In this document: in pieces, positions 13,701-39,750 of the stretch
Numbering within the stretch: position 1 is the stretch's first letter
How the letters are laid out: every line of letters begins with the position of its first letter
Source of the DNA: Urophycis tenuis
Lineage: Eukaryota > Chordata > Actinopteri > Gadiformes > Phycidae
Direction of reading: 5' to 3'
Length of the DNA: 64,000 nucleotides
Assembly (NCBI GenBank): GCA_036785325.1
Contig: JAXIVH010000005.1
Location: 12,731,361-12,795,360, forward strand
Notes under the pieces: model-generated
Told to the model about the DNA's origin: nothing
The model's input: the letters and a program-made list of their open reading frames with translations, nothing else
The model's database searches: none
Translations under genes and position numbers: made by a program

Positions 13701-14247
13701 GTTTTTGATTAATCTGTGTTTAACCTAATACTGTCTTTTTAAAACATTAGCTTATCCCGCGATCGGATCAACGACGCCTTCAAGCTGACTGACAAGACTC
13801 TGGAGTTCGAAGGTATCCCGGCAACGCTGGCCCCTCCCACGGAGCAGCCGGTCACCGTGTGGCTTGTGGTTTACGGAGTGGTCATGGGAATTGTAGTTCT
13901 GGTGGGAACTTACCTCATCATCTCTGGTGTCAGGTCGAGGAAGAAGTGAGTCCACATGTACAGCATGTAAAGCATGCACACACGCACACACATGCACAGA
14001 CACAGACACACCAAACTTCCTCTCTCTCACACGCTCACGCTCTCTCGCTCTCTTACACACACACACACACACCCTCTCTCTCTCTCTCACTCACTCACGC
14101 ACTCACTCACTCACTCACTCACTCTCTCTCTCTCTGTCACCCAGTAAACCAGCGGACGAGAAGTTGGAGAACCCCTACAATCCACAGACTTACGGTGTCG
14201 CTAACCTGGCCTATCACAGCGAAGAGGCGGAGCAGACTGGTCTTTGA
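1170..14247 (+). CDS. ace2: angiotensin-converting enzyme 2 (18 exons)
   Basis: Type I membrane zinc carboxypeptidase that removes one C-terminal residue, turning angiotensin II into angiotensin-(1-7); its collectrin-like C-terminal part binds amino-acid transporters. Exons: 1170-1376, 1717-1875, 2562-2655, 4036-4185, 5539-5654, 6444-6549, 7074-7171, 7539-7711, 8642-8868, 9878-10022, 10289-10387, 10841-10963, 11105-11283, 11755-11813, 12204-12304, 12881-12997, 13751-13945, 14145-14247. Every junction is GT/AG and in phase, giving 2451 bases (816 aa; the human protein has 805). An Ala/Leu-rich signal peptide (residues 1-26) follows the ATG. Exon 9 carries the zinc motif HEMGH (8691-8705) and NEGFHEAVGE with the third ligand Glu. 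Exon 17 encodes the transmembrane helix (VVYGVVMGIVVLV). The cytoplasmic tail ends QTGL, a class I PDZ ligand as in mammals. No disabling change was seen. Introns carry several repeats. Confidence 0.97.
2341..2388. repeat. (AAT)n microsatellite in ace2 intron 2
   Basis: Run of about 15 AAT/ATA units between ace2 exons 2 and 3. A separate run of about 30 C lies at 2727-2757 in intron 3. Confidence 0.9.
3190..3893 (-). mobile_element. 5'-truncated CR1/Rex1-like LINE fragment
   Basis: Minus-strand translation gives the end of a LINE reverse-transcriptase ORF in broken frames: FYRDTIESILFSCITVWGGS (about 3825-3766) and then HPAHSLFSLLPSGRRYRSLR with FIHEAVRRLNSLP (about 3630-3510). These match the C-terminal region of the LINE at 24.6-32 kb. 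The copy is truncated at its 5' end, lies in ace2 intron 3 opposite to the gene, and is followed by (TA)n and (GA)n tracts at 3893-3960. Confidence 0.8.
5426..5538. repeat. (CA)n / CACACG microsatellite
   Basis: CA-rich tract with CG interruptions that runs directly into the acceptor of ace2 exon 5 (AG at 5537-5538), in place of a conventional polypyrimidine tract. Confidence 0.9.
5803..6075. repeat. 48-bp minisatellite in ace2 intron 5
   Basis: About five tandem copies of a roughly 48-base unit containing GCATCCTACTCTAGTGATTA. The copies are nearly identical; the last is internally rearranged. Confidence 0.9.
6622..6895 (+). mobile_element. tRNA-derived SINE
   Basis: Starts GGGGCGGCAGTAGCTCAG with an A-box-like TAGCTCAGTGG and a B-box GGTTCGATCC, followed by a tRNA-unrelated body (CCTTGAGCAAGACACTGAAC...) and a tail ending ACCAATAAAGACC. 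A second copy of the same family is at 47683-47965. It lies in ace2 intron 6 and is not a functional tRNA gene. Confidence 0.85.
7182..7239. repeat. (CA)n microsatellite
   Basis: Uninterrupted CA run a few bases downstream of the donor of ace2 exon 7. Confidence 0.95.
8110..8374. mobile_element. short MITE-like element with inverted ends
   Basis: The ends AAGGGTACATTAATTAA (8110-8126) and its exact reverse complement (8358-8374) bracket AT-rich sequence with repeated ACCATTAG motifs. It has no coding capacity and lies in ace2 intron 8. I could not define a target duplication, so the superfamily is open. Confidence 0.65.
9488..9590. repeat. (AAAT)n-rich tract
   Basis: A-rich low-complexity run of AAAT units in ace2 intron 9. 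Confidence 0.9.
10757..10790. repeat. (GT)n microsatellite
   Basis: GT run within a broader GT-rich zone upstream of ace2 exon 12. Confidence 0.9.
11842..12180. repeat. about 39-bp minisatellite in ace2 intron 14
   Basis: Roughly eight imperfect tandem copies of a unit containing AACCCCTACCTGCTCATTAA and CTGTCTCTGTACTGT, filling most of the intron between exons 14 and 15. Confidence 0.85.
13062..13132. repeat. LINE/SINE-type tail with a short hairpin
   Basis: GTAAGTCGCTTTGGATA is a common 3'-tail motif of fish retroposons. It is followed by near-perfect inverted arms (TGTCTGCTACATGCC and its complement, about 13101-13132) separated by a few bases. It lies in ace2 intron 16. Confidence 0.5.
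13975..14140. repeat. CA/CT/ACTC microsatellite cluster
   Basis: Compound simple repeat filling ace2 intron 17 up to the acceptor of the last exon. Confidence 0.9.
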
Positions 14248-14900
14248 GGTCACCAGCTTCCAAGAAACAAAAAGATACCATCATCTTCTGGCTTTGGGCA
14301 GAAGCCACCTGCCTCTGTCCTCTCAGCATGTATATATGTATAAAGATTGCAATGTGTTTTAAATGTGAAGAGTGGTAGCGGAGTAATGTAATACAGAAAG
14401 ACCTGATTATATATTGAAATGGTCTGATTTGAGCATGTCCCTTTGTCTTTTTTTTTAACTCATTTTCACATCTAGTTTAAAAAAGCATAAAAGCATAAGT
14501 ATAAGTACAATATAAGTTGGCAACACTGTTGGGTACCAGCGCGCCGGATTCATTTCAGAAGTGGGGGGGGGGCAAATAGTGCTATGCTTCTGACTTATCT
14601 GGCTATAACTCTAAAGGATGCACAGAACTGTCTTCTAAATTAATAAAAAATAATATTGGGAAACGGAAAAACTATTATAAGCAACGAATGAATTTAAACA
14701 GTGGTTGAAAAACTTTTTTCAAACATCTTTACCATGACATGCAAATCCTCAGCAGCAGAACTGCGTTGCTCTCATTACCTGCGCTCACACCCCGCGGTGC
14801 ACAAAGCCCGCACACACCCCAACAAGTAACAACGACAAAGCAGGCTTGGAGTAAACAATATTAACAATATAGTATAGGCTATAAATTAACGATTCACATA
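14248..14900 (+). other. ace2 3' untranslated region and flank
   Basis: Sequence after the ace2 stop. A candidate polyadenylation signal AATAAA is at about 14642; no exon follows. From about 14530 the sequence (a G run, then unique-looking DNA) probably belongs to the old hAT relic that continues at 15114. Confidence 0.45.
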
Positions 14901-15113
14901 TTTGCTTTCATAATAAAAACAAAACCAATCTTCCTCCTTTGATTAAATATCTGTTTGATTTCACTTTGTAACGAGGCTACAGCTGGTGTCAGAGCTGCAG
15001 GAAATACGGTGCTGGCTGAAAATCAATGAATATTGAGCAAACAAATATTTCACGTTATTCTCGGTGCGCGCACCCAGTCACACACATAAACCAAGGGAGC
15101 AAGCAAGCTGCGC

Positions 15114-15314
15114 TCAGTCAGCAGAAACCCATCGGACAGACAGAGAGAGCTGTTCACGCCCAGCACAATCGCGAGCTTCATCCACAGTAATTGCGCCGTA
15201 GTGTTTTGCATTGCTTTTTATTTCTGTTAAGAGAGTGGTGAGAGACTCCCGGTACTTCATATTTATAAGTTCATTGATGGTCTCGTGTGATGCATATTTC
15301 CCGGTGAGCATTAA
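15114..15314 (-). pseudogene. hAT (DUF4371-type) transposase fragment
   Basis: Minus-strand reading from 15305 to 15114 gives a short hAT piece with ITVDEARDCAGREQLSLSVR, the conserved start of the DUF4371/ZMYM1-like hAT catalytic region. Only about 60 codons remain. The Kolobok-like element at 15315-16116 is inserted directly beside it. It is a dead fragment with no surrounding gene. Confidence 0.6.
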
Positions 15315-16116
15315 AGGTCCCATATTATGCAAAATGCACTTTAGAGCGGTTTTCTATCAATAATATGCATCCCCGGCCTGTCTACAATCCCTCCTGATAT
15401 TAAAAAAAATTAATCCTCTCCTTTTTTTGCTTTCTCAGTCTTTAGAAAATGTGCGCTAAAACAGGCTGTTTGAGAAATGGTCTGCAAATGACGTCAGCAA
15501 CAGACTCGGCCGCTCCCCTCAGGCTGGTGGCAACGCCTCCGGTGAAGGTTTGCCACGCCCCTAACAAAGTTTCTAAACACCGCCATTATTCCGCTCGCTA
15601 GCATTGCTCCGGTTGGCACAATGGCGAAGGTACGAGCTGGAAGAAGTGGTTGCTCTGTTGTTGGCTGCACAAATGAGCACACAACTCTTCATAAACCTCC
15701 CTCTTCGGAGGTTCTGAGGACTCAATGGGTGAATTTCATTTTTGATGGTGATGTCCCTACAGCAGTTCCCAAAGTGCTGTATGTGTGTGCTAACCATTTC
15801 ACGTCGGACTGCTTCACCAACGAGGGACAGTATAAAACTGGATTTGCTAAATCCCTGCGGATTAAAAATTGATCGGTACCAACTGTCCGCGATCCAACTA
15901 CGGACGTGGAAGCTGTAAGTTTGAACATTTTATTCTGATTTACTGTTTAGCCGGCTTGGCTAAACTGTTAGCATGGCAGCTAGCATAAAGTACTGTTGGG
16001 CCGCGACATACAATATTTGATCCAAAGGCAATTTTGACCAAAGCATGCCACAGACATGTCTTTAACACACCTGGGAACTATTTTAATTTGTGGAAAAGGG
16101 GCATAATATGGGACCT
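15315..16116 (+). mobile_element. TTAA-flanked Kolobok-like DNA transposon
   Basis: The ends are AGGTCCCATATTATGC and its exact reverse complement GCATAATATGGGACCT, flanked on both sides by TTAA (15311-15314 and 16117-16120). TTAA duplications, A/GGG-type termini and a THAP-domain ORF inside fit the Kolobok superfamily; piggyBac shares TTAA but has no THAP protein. At 802 bp the element is too short for a full transposase. Confidence 0.8.
15621..15872 (+). CDS. THAP-domain protein in the Kolobok-like element
   Basis: An 83-codon ORF that is essentially a single THAP zinc-finger domain (sequence-specific DNA binding, C2CH). It has the CSVVGC start, a central W (TQWVNF), the C-x2-H pair in YVCANHFTSDCF, and the terminal motif near GFAKSLRIKN. 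The hydrophobic end KSLRIKN replaces the usual AVPTIF box and the stop follows at once. In complete Kolobok elements THAP is joined to the catalytic transposase; here the catalytic part is absent. It may be the first exon of a longer product (GTAAGT-like sequence at about 15915) or a stand-alone terminus-binding protein. Confidence 0.7.
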   Translation: MAKVRAGRSGCSVVGCTNEHTTLHKPPSSEVLRTQWVNFIFDGDVPTAVPKVLYVCANHFTSDCFTNEGQYKTGFAKSLRIKN

Positions 16117-16940
16117 TTAAAGCTTTTCAGAGTGGGGTTTTTCACACCAGCCACTGGGCAAAAAGGCTATGTTTGTAGTCACATATTTCTGGATATTTAC
16201 AATATACGGAGATATATTGATAGATACGCTCCGGATACGTTGGTGTCAATTGTCATATACGAAGCACATCCGGACTCCGGAATGGGACAGTACCATAGAC
16301 TGTATGGACAGTACCGACATGCAAATGCCGTATACTCACCTGATATGATCCATGCTTCACGTATTAGACGTGTATACGCCCCCGGATATATACAATTCTT
16401 GCTGTTTTATATCTCCGGATATGTGAAGCGTGGGGCGACCCATACCCACGGCCAGGCAATGAATTGATTTCACAGGCATTTATGCGTTATTACGCTAGTT
16501 GTTATGAGTTAGTCATTTTGGCAACATGCCCATTCTTATCATTAGGCTATTGTAGCCGAGGGTTTCCCTATGTCGCCTATACTTTATAATATTAGAACAC
16601 AACCAATACGGAGGCTCCAGCTTTAGAGGATCACTTTATTTCGTACCTCTTTCTACAGTGAAAACTCCACCATAACAACAACAGCGTAACACCTCCGCTC
16701 TCTGCTGAGCCTTCAAAATAAGAGCTTATAACCGGAACTTAAAATCAGTGAGGCAAGTCCATAAAAATAGGTTACACTATCAACATAATAGAACATAAGT
16801 CTACTGCCATTACAACAATTAGGCCTACTTTGAATTACTGCTTAATCCCGGCTAAAATCATATTATGACAGACAATAATTTTTTTGTGTTTTCTTTTTTT
16901 AATTGATATTTTTTTACATTTACATTTAATCACATGACAT

Positions 16941-19900
16941 TTATTCACAATCAACATAAGTAGCTTTGTTGGCCGCAGCAGGGGGATCACGACGGGAGAA
17001 TCGGCCCCTCTCTCCTCGCCTCAAGCTCGCTGGCTTACGGCCCGTCCTCCTGTTTTCATCCAGCGCCTGCTGGCATAGATGGAGTACGCGCGTAAGGTGC
17101 GCACTTCTCCATCTCGGAGAGCGCACAACAAATGTGCCCTTGTCATCCTCCGCACTTTCCTCATCGGACACAAGGCTGGCGTCAGCTCCTTTGAGGTAGT
17201 CGAGGTCGTCCTCCTCCAGGACATCCCGCGCCACCAGCAGTCGCTGCCTGAAAAGCTACAAAAAATAGGGCAGTTTTAAACAATGTGTTTAACATTCAAA
17301 AGTGTGTAGGCTACTGTTGAAAACCTACACCCACGCTTGTTTACCATGAACATACCAAATAACTGTCGACATGAGATTATACAGCGGGCTTTTCATGAGA
17401 TTATACAGCGGGCTTTTCAGATCGCACGACTATGCTTCATTTAATTGATGGGTGTCAAACATACGGCCCGCATGTAGATCAGGGGTGCCCAACCAACTAG
17501 GTTATCACGGTCGACCAGCCGATCAAGGCAATGCAGGTAGATCAAAACGTTTAACCCTTTGGAAACGGTGCATTGAAATATCGTGCACTGGGGAACGATG
17601 GCGTTGTGGTTGTTATGGCAATAAAATACAGATATACCGAACCAAAACAGTGTTGTACTAGTATTACTACAACCTACCCAATCAAAGGAGAAAGATTTTG
17701 ACATGCTTTTATGTGATTGGTGGGTATATCTGTCATGTTAAAAGTACCGCCCTCAACAGCTGAGCGGCAACCAGCTGGCATTGACGTTCATCTGGTTTTG
17801 TTGACGTTCTGTTCATAACTTTCTAGAAAGGCTCCACCTTGCAAGCGCGGTCGCTACACTCACGATGAAGTGGTAGCAATGCTGTTACAAAACAGGGACA
17901 GCGACATAGTGTAGCCCTTTTTATACTGAACGCCGGCTCATTGGAGGTAAGGTGGAGCTGCCGATTAGGCGGTTCTGTCTGTGTGAAACGGAGGCGCAAT
18001 ATTCCTCCTTTCAAATAAGCCGTCTAGGTGTAGGCGTAAACATGTAAGCACTGGGTGTGAAGTTGAACAGTGACGTACAACGTAGGCGTCGGAAGAGTAT
18101 TTATAGTCTTGGCGTCGGAAGAGTATTTATAGTCTTGGCGTCGGAAGAGTATTTATAGTCTCGTGACACTCTGTCATTTTCAAAACAACAAAAATGACGC
18201 CAGAGCAAGAGCAAGAACTGCGGTCCAATGCACTGCGCATTTTGCATTCAATTCAATCGCGAATGAAGTTGTTATTGTTTTTAGGCCATCAAATAGCGAT
18301 TTTAAATGTTCCGGCTGTGGGTCGCACAACCCGCGTCATCGACACCTCCGCCCATCTCACAGAAACGCCGGCTCATTTGACGCCTTGCGTTCACACTGCA
18401 GTGGAGCCGCCGATAAGTGTACCTAGTACCCCCAGAGGAGTCTAATCGCCGGCGTAAAACACGCCACCAATTGGCCGCCTCCAGTATGAAAGCTCGGAAC
18501 GAGTTGGATAAAAGCCGCCGAATCGGCAGCTTGAAGTTCAGTATGAAAAGGGCTATGAAACTGGAGGTCTCTCCAGCGATGAGGAGTTTGCTGCCCTGGA
18601 CGAGGAGTTATGTGGAGTGAGTCCAAAGCAAGGTAAGTCAAGTGACAAGCTACGTAACAACTCTAGCTAACAAGCTAACTTTCACTGGTTAAGTTTGCAG
18701 GGCATCTCGTTGTTGTTTGTGATGTGGCCCATGCCCTCCGGTAGTGTGAAATGATGTTTGAAAAGGTCCTACGTTGTGGATCGAGTATTAGTTTCTATTC
18801 AATCAAACATTTCGAGCTCTTTCTACTACTGGCAATGATCATTCATTCAACCTGTCGGTCAGTACCTCAGTCAGTCAGATGCCAGTCAAGATTCTGAGAC
18901 GCTCAAAGACAGCTAGCTACAGCAAACCCATTTTCCTCAGGGAATTTCGTCTGACATATTCGAAATGAATTATACATGTGAAGGACCGTGATAATTCTGA
19001 ACCCCGATTTAGCTAATTAGGTGTATTAGCACATCTGTGCTTTTCTGTTCGAGATGTACGAGCTATGACTATATTACTCAGAAGAGGTGTAACCTACTTT
19101 GATTCCCATAGAAAAAAAAACGAAAAAAAAAACGTAGGCCTACATGACCATACAAAACTTTCCTGCTAAAAAAGAAAGGAAAGAAAAAAAGAAATAGGGC
19201 ACTTTTATAGTAGTCAATGTGTCATCTGCACTCTACAGAATCCATGTAGCCTATTTATGCTATTTATGTTTACTAAGCCTTGTTTATAAATGTGATTGAT
19301 TTTATACTGTAGCCTATGTGCCATATAAGCATTATGTAGTCCATATGAATCATGTTGTAAGTATTATATACTCCAAGTCTTTTTCATATGGTAGGCCACA
19401 ATAATAAAAAACTTAGATGGCTGTACAAATCTTAATTTATGTGGAAAAATAAAGGGGCCACTTTTATAGAAGTCTATAGGCCTATGTCATCCAAGTTCAC
19501 ATTCCATGCACAATGTTTATGTTTACTTATAAATATGAGTAAAATGGGGAATGGGCCAGTCCTATATGAATCATTGTGCAAGTTTTATGTAGCCTACTGT
19601 AAATCTTTTTTAGTGTTGAATGTGTGGGTCCAGCACATTGTGCTCAGAGCTGGTGTGTGCTGTCTGGGGGAGCCATCATTAGTTATTTCTATTACTTCAT
19701 GATCACCAGTGTCCTTGTCTACTTCCCTTGTAGTTTTCAACCGGAAACGGCAGATGACCCAGAACCAGCATGTCAACAGTCAAGGAGGGATACAGGGAGC
19801 GGACGAGGGGGCAGCGGATGAGCATCAACTTCCAGGGTCAGAGGAGGATTTGGGTCAATCAAGGAAAAGGCCTACAGAAGATTTGAACTACAGAAGAATT

Positions 19901-20965
19901 GAAGCAAGGGGGAGTGTGCTGAATTAGCGTTTTGTGATGGGGTTGCTAGTTGTGTTTTACCTACCCGATCACGTCTGCTCGTCAGCTTCTTCCTTTTCTT
20001 CACCTCATCAGTCCTCCCCGCAAGGTCCATTCGTTTTTTACTTTTAAGATTCTCAAAGAATCTATTGCAGGCTTCTGCGAGACAGAAAGAAACTGAGTTA
20101 ACAAACAGTCTTATTTGTGCATCATGATCACATAAATGTCAGATGAATAATCTTAAGTCTTACTTCTGAGTAAGCTCTCTGGTCCCCAGCTCTCCCCAGA
20201 ATACTTAATGGCCTGGATGATGGCCTTGGTGACCTCCTCATTATGAGGTGACCTAAAGCTGAACAGAAAACATACAATACTGTACAGAGGTTTTCATTAC
20301 TTTTCATTTCATTAAAGTAACAGAAGTCAATTGAGTTTATGAGTAAACATGTAATGGTGATCCAAATACACAACATACAGTATATGGTCATCTGGTTGCA
20401 TTACACCTTTCTGGACAACAGGAAAGCTGACATTTTCCCTATGAACAGCACTTTGATCACAGGAGTATGGGTTGACATGCTCAGAGTAAACCTGTTTACC
20501 TGTCCTGTGGTCCAACTCACCACTGCAATTCCTCCCCCAGCCCGCGATATGTGCGCCTCACTCGTGCCTGATGAAGAAAAATGATAATACAATCGCATAT
20601 TGTTATGCTAGGAAATACTGTTACAAACAGTGGACAATTGTTTCTTGAATTTCCCACAGGATGAATAAAGTACTCTTATCTTATCTGTAAAAGACAGTCT
20701 GAACACTACTGATGTTTTCTCTAGTCTGACTATGTGAATCTCAGGGTTATTTGAGATGGTTGAAATGGAAATTACATGTGTAAAGTCTAGTTCACTTTCT
20801 TTCCCTTAAAACATGCATTCAAATATATTACCGACAGCTCCAGAGGAACTCTGTGAGGGTCCTGGGTCCTGGGGGGGGGGGTTGCTGTTGCATTGCAACC
20901 ACCATCTCCTGGAGTGTCCTCAGGTCACTCCTCATGTCATCCATGGAGCTGCTGATTTCACCCAT
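16941..20965 (-). CDS. unrecognised multi-exon protein of the 6.7-kb element
   Basis: Coding exons on the minus strand: 20965-20832, 20567-20521, 20258-20164, 20074-19965 and 17255-16941 (stop). Splice sites are GT/AG and phases agree for the last four exons; the first junction is out of frame by one base next to an 11-G run at 20871-20881. A further exon may lie at about 22410-22326. Visible parts: a coiled-coil-like segment (MDDMRSDLRTLQEMVVAMQQQ), a conserved-looking core (EEVTKAIIQAIKYSGESWGP), a basic stretch (DEVKKRKKLTSRRDR), an acidic SDEESAEDD and a C-terminal VRSPRWRSAHLTRVLHL. The layout (coiled coil, basic region, acidic SDEE, WRS tail) resembles transposon-linked fish proteins of unknown role. 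No function is assigned. Confidence 0.5.
17430..17540. repeat. hAT-type terminal fragments
   Basis: GGTGTCAAACATACGGCCCG and CAGGGGTGCCCAAC are typical starts of fish hAT/Charlie elements. They lie next to each other with no recognisable opposite ends. Confidence 0.4.
18085..18161 (+). promoter_or_regulatory. triplicated 26-bp TATA-containing unit
   Basis: Three direct copies of GGCGTCGGAAGAGTATTTAT plus AGTCTT, each containing a TATTTATAG box. They lie 30-100 bases before the ATG of an 83-codon open frame (18194-18445). The arrangement looks like a reiterated core promoter; transcription is unproven. Confidence 0.4.
18194..19927 (+). other. possible degenerate two-exon gene
   Basis: An open frame from 18194 (MTPEQEQELRSNALRILHSI) stops at 18445. 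The same frame later reads GLSSDEEFAALDEELCGVSP and reaches a donor-like AAG/GTAAGT at about 18632. An acceptor at about 19732 (CCCTTGTAG) leads into a basic/acidic segment that stops at 19927. Stops inside the first part suggest a decayed gene. I do not recognise the product. Confidence 0.25.
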
Positions 20966-22563
20966 TGCCCTGCATCAAGACACATTCTTAATTTCACCAT
21001 TTCTCATTCTCTTCTGTAATTTCTGGCACGGAGGTCTATGTGCCTTGGAGCAAGAGCAATGACAGGGCAGATCTATTCCTGTTCTGTCAACACACTTTGG
21101 ACTCCAAGGAAAAAAATAAGGGACACCTTATAAAGGGGGGGGCGGCGCAATTTTTAACAACCCTCTCTCCTCCATCATTTTAAGCGCATGCATACCACTG
21201 CCATGGACCTCCTAAAATTCTTCAACAATGCTTTGCATAGTTCTGTCTGGTAAAAGCAGTTCGGCCTGCAGTTTCACATTAAACATTGCATTCCTAAAAT
21301 AATTTGTCAGGGTTATTATCATTTGGAGAATTTCATTGATTGTCTTGAACTTCATTGACAGACACAGCACAATTGAATAAAGGTGCATGATGGAGGTGCA
21401 TGATGGGGGAGGGAGGGAGAGAACCTCATGAGAGGGCGCTCACTCGGTCGCGCAGACAATAGTTAGATTTACAGTTGATATGCGGGTGACTGTCTATTTT
21501 GACTGTCTATTTTAGTCATTCATGAAAATATGGGACAAATCGCGTCCCTTACCGGTTCATGATGAACGCATGGTTTAACTGCCAAATACGGGACGATTCC
21601 GTATTTCAAGGGACGGGTGGCAACCCGACATTGGAGGGAACTTCTTTACCTGTGCCCTGTTCATCTCTGCGGCTTATCTTATAGAAAGGCATTGAAAGCG
21701 TGTTTTTTTTTTCGGTTGGTCAAGGGGGATAAATCCATACTTTGTAGACTATTAAATACAAGGTTCGAGTTGTGTACGACAATCAGACACAAGTGTCCAT
21801 GTCATTAACAATTTAGATATCAAGGTAAATAAGCATTTATGTCAAACACATCATGCCAATCAGTTCGTTATCCCAAAATATCCTGGTGTCCTCCTATGTA
21901 GCAGCTTAAAAAATGTTGCAGAGGCGGCATTTTAAAACCTATCCCCTGCAGATATCCGATAGCAGTGTCGGTAAAATGTTTAGACATACATTAGTCACAC
22001 ACATCATTTGCCAAGAGGCTTGTTATCCCAAGATATCCATTGGTGGCAGGTTAGCTAACTAGCTAACGTTAACGTCTGCCTGCCAGACCGAAAAAGCCTC
22101 CCAGGATAGGCTAGGCTTCCTAACATGCTAAGATAACCGTCCTGCATGTTTAGTGGATGAGCGCTAACGCTAATTTAGCAAGTTAGCTATAGACAGTCAG
22201 TTTAAAAAAAACTTTAGGAAAGTTAAACATTACAATGTTTACACATGCTTTAATTTCAATCTACATAAAGACAACATGTTGTATGTTCTTCTGGACACAT
22301 ATAATTCCTGTTACTTCAACTTACCTCTGAACATCTCTCAAAGTCGGTTGGTTTTCATCCTCACTTCGAATTGACCTCCACTTGCTCGCCAGGCACTCAC
22401 TATCTCACTTGGAGATCGTCGTGGAGTTCCCATAGTGTTAAGTTTGTTCAATGTTCAGTTCTACCGTCTTCTGACTGAAAAGCGAAGGAGCTGCGAAGGG
22501 GCTGCCTTAACGCTTAAACGATTTAAATAAAGATTACATTTAAATTTAAATGTAACGTTTAAA

Positions 22564-22620
22564 CGCTTAAAGCCTGCGTTTTGTCTGGACCTCGTCCAGA
22601 CAAAACGCGGGCTTTAAGCG
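22564..22620. repeat. 27-bp-arm palindrome
   Basis: Arms 22564-22590 and 22594-22620 are inverted copies with a single mismatch and a 3-base loop (CTC). An AT-rich palindrome ACATTTAAATTTAAATGT precedes it at about 22537. Confidence 0.9.
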
Positions 22621-22905
22621 CAGTGAGCGCTTTCTTACACAGAATTTAAAATGTGCGGGACAGAGGAGGGCCAATCATTCATGCTCCGGATATACTGTAT
22701 ATCATAAAAAATATCCAGTCAAAATATCTCCGTATTCTTATATTTTTCAGAGCACAAATCCGGAGTCAAAATATGCCAATATTTTCAAGGATTCTTAAAA
22801 ATTCGGGAAATGGTCAAAATATGGTCCGGATATGCTCCGTGTCATAAAAGGTATCCAGTCAAAGTATCTCCGGATTCTAGCCTATTTTGCCCATAGCGCT
22901 ACAAT

Positions 22906-23903
22906 TGTTTGATTGCGAACCAGATACAATTTGGCTCGCTTTTTTATGTATTAATATATTTTATAACTGGAGCCCATACAGTGCCAGGGTAAGTGGGGAT
23001 TACTGCTATAGGGGCTGTTGGATAGAGCCAGACGGCTGAGAGTCTATCCAGAGCCTGCAGAGGAGGCTTTACTGGGCTGGTGAGGCAGCAACAGGCGGTA
23101 AGGCAAGAGGTCTGCGGAGTCCAGAGTGTCGCTGGAGGCTGTATCTTTCTCTCTGTTGCCCTCGCCCCTCTCTGTATTTTCTATGTATGAGTGGAAGAGA
23201 GGAGTGAAACTTTTTTTTACCATAAGTAATGTAATATAGGGACCTTTGATTTGGCTTTACAATAATGTGGCAGGAGGGTAAAAGTGGGGGGGCCAATGGT
23301 CCCCTGCCCCCCCCCCTTCCGGCGCCGTTGAATTCACTCCCCCCATCCCCTCCTGCAGCCTCTTCGCCAGCATCATTCTATTTTGAGAATGACGCCCCCT
23401 CCTCCTGTTCAAATGGCGACGCCCCCTCCCCCTGGTCAGTGCAACAGACAATCAGCCACAACTTTCTGAAATTCCTAGTTCTGCAGGGAAGGGAGACTGA
23501 CTTTGGTTTGGAATGAAAGTGAAAAAATAGGACAGAGTAACATTGCTATCGCTCACATTTTTCTTTAAAGCTACAGGAAGCATTTGAAATTATTCAGCTC
23601 AATCTTAATTCTTAGAACCCCCTAAAAAAAAAAAACTTTATTTTTTTAAACACGAGTTGAGGAAGTAAGTAGAACAACAGGAAACACTGCAGACACTGAA
23701 CAATGAAACTCTACAGGAAAGACTGCTAGATGTGTGTGTCTGTGTCTGTCTGGGTCTGTGTGTGTGTTATTTGCCTGCAAATTACACGTGGCTCACACAG
23801 GCAGCAGTTGCATTATTTTTATTGGTCATTCTCTGTACACTTTAGATATGGGAATGATATCTGTTCCCTGTATTTTACATAATAACAAGTTAACTTTGTT
23901 TCT
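22906..23903. other. spacer downstream of IL-1 copy A
   Basis: No gene or classifiable repeat seen. It includes a C-rich stretch near 23310 and a GT-rich stretch near 23730. Confidence 0.5.
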
Positions 23904-39352
<15,449 letters not shown>

Positions 39353-39750
39353 CTGCAACTCCAACAGTATTCATAATTGTCCTCACAAACCAACAAACGC
39401 AGACAATGAAATGTAAGAGAAGTTTGCAAAGTTTTTGACGTGCGTTTCGAATGTCTGTGACGCCCCCCTCATGACGCAAGTCACATGCTCTTTGGCAACT
39501 GGAAAAGGAAAGTCAGAAAAGGAGATATTACTCACAGAAACTGTCCTTTGTTCCTGTGCAGAGCTTGGGTTGCAGGGCTAGCCAGGCAGACACATCCGCT
39601 ATGAGTTAACCCTTTATCTGGCATACATCATGTCACGCAGCATCTCATCTTTAGCTTGGCAGCAGAACCAGTTGATGTTGACAATTCAAATAAAATATTT
39701 GGGGAAGTGACACACGCGCACACACACACACACATGGTTGCCGTTTTGGG

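Larger units (their letters stand above)
16154..22905. mobile_element. probable 6.7-kb DNA transposon of unknown superfamily
   Basis: The left end reads TGGGCAAAAAGGCTATG (about 16159-16175). The reverse complement of the right end, near 22890, reads TGGGCAAAATAGGCTAGA. Both ends carry subterminal CCGGATAT/ATCTCCGG repeats, and two related copies of about 110 bases lie at 22684-22890. Between them are a multi-exon minus-strand gene, a triplicated promoter-like motif and a palindrome. I could not find a target duplication or a recognisable transposase, so extent and class are provisional. Confidence 0.45.
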
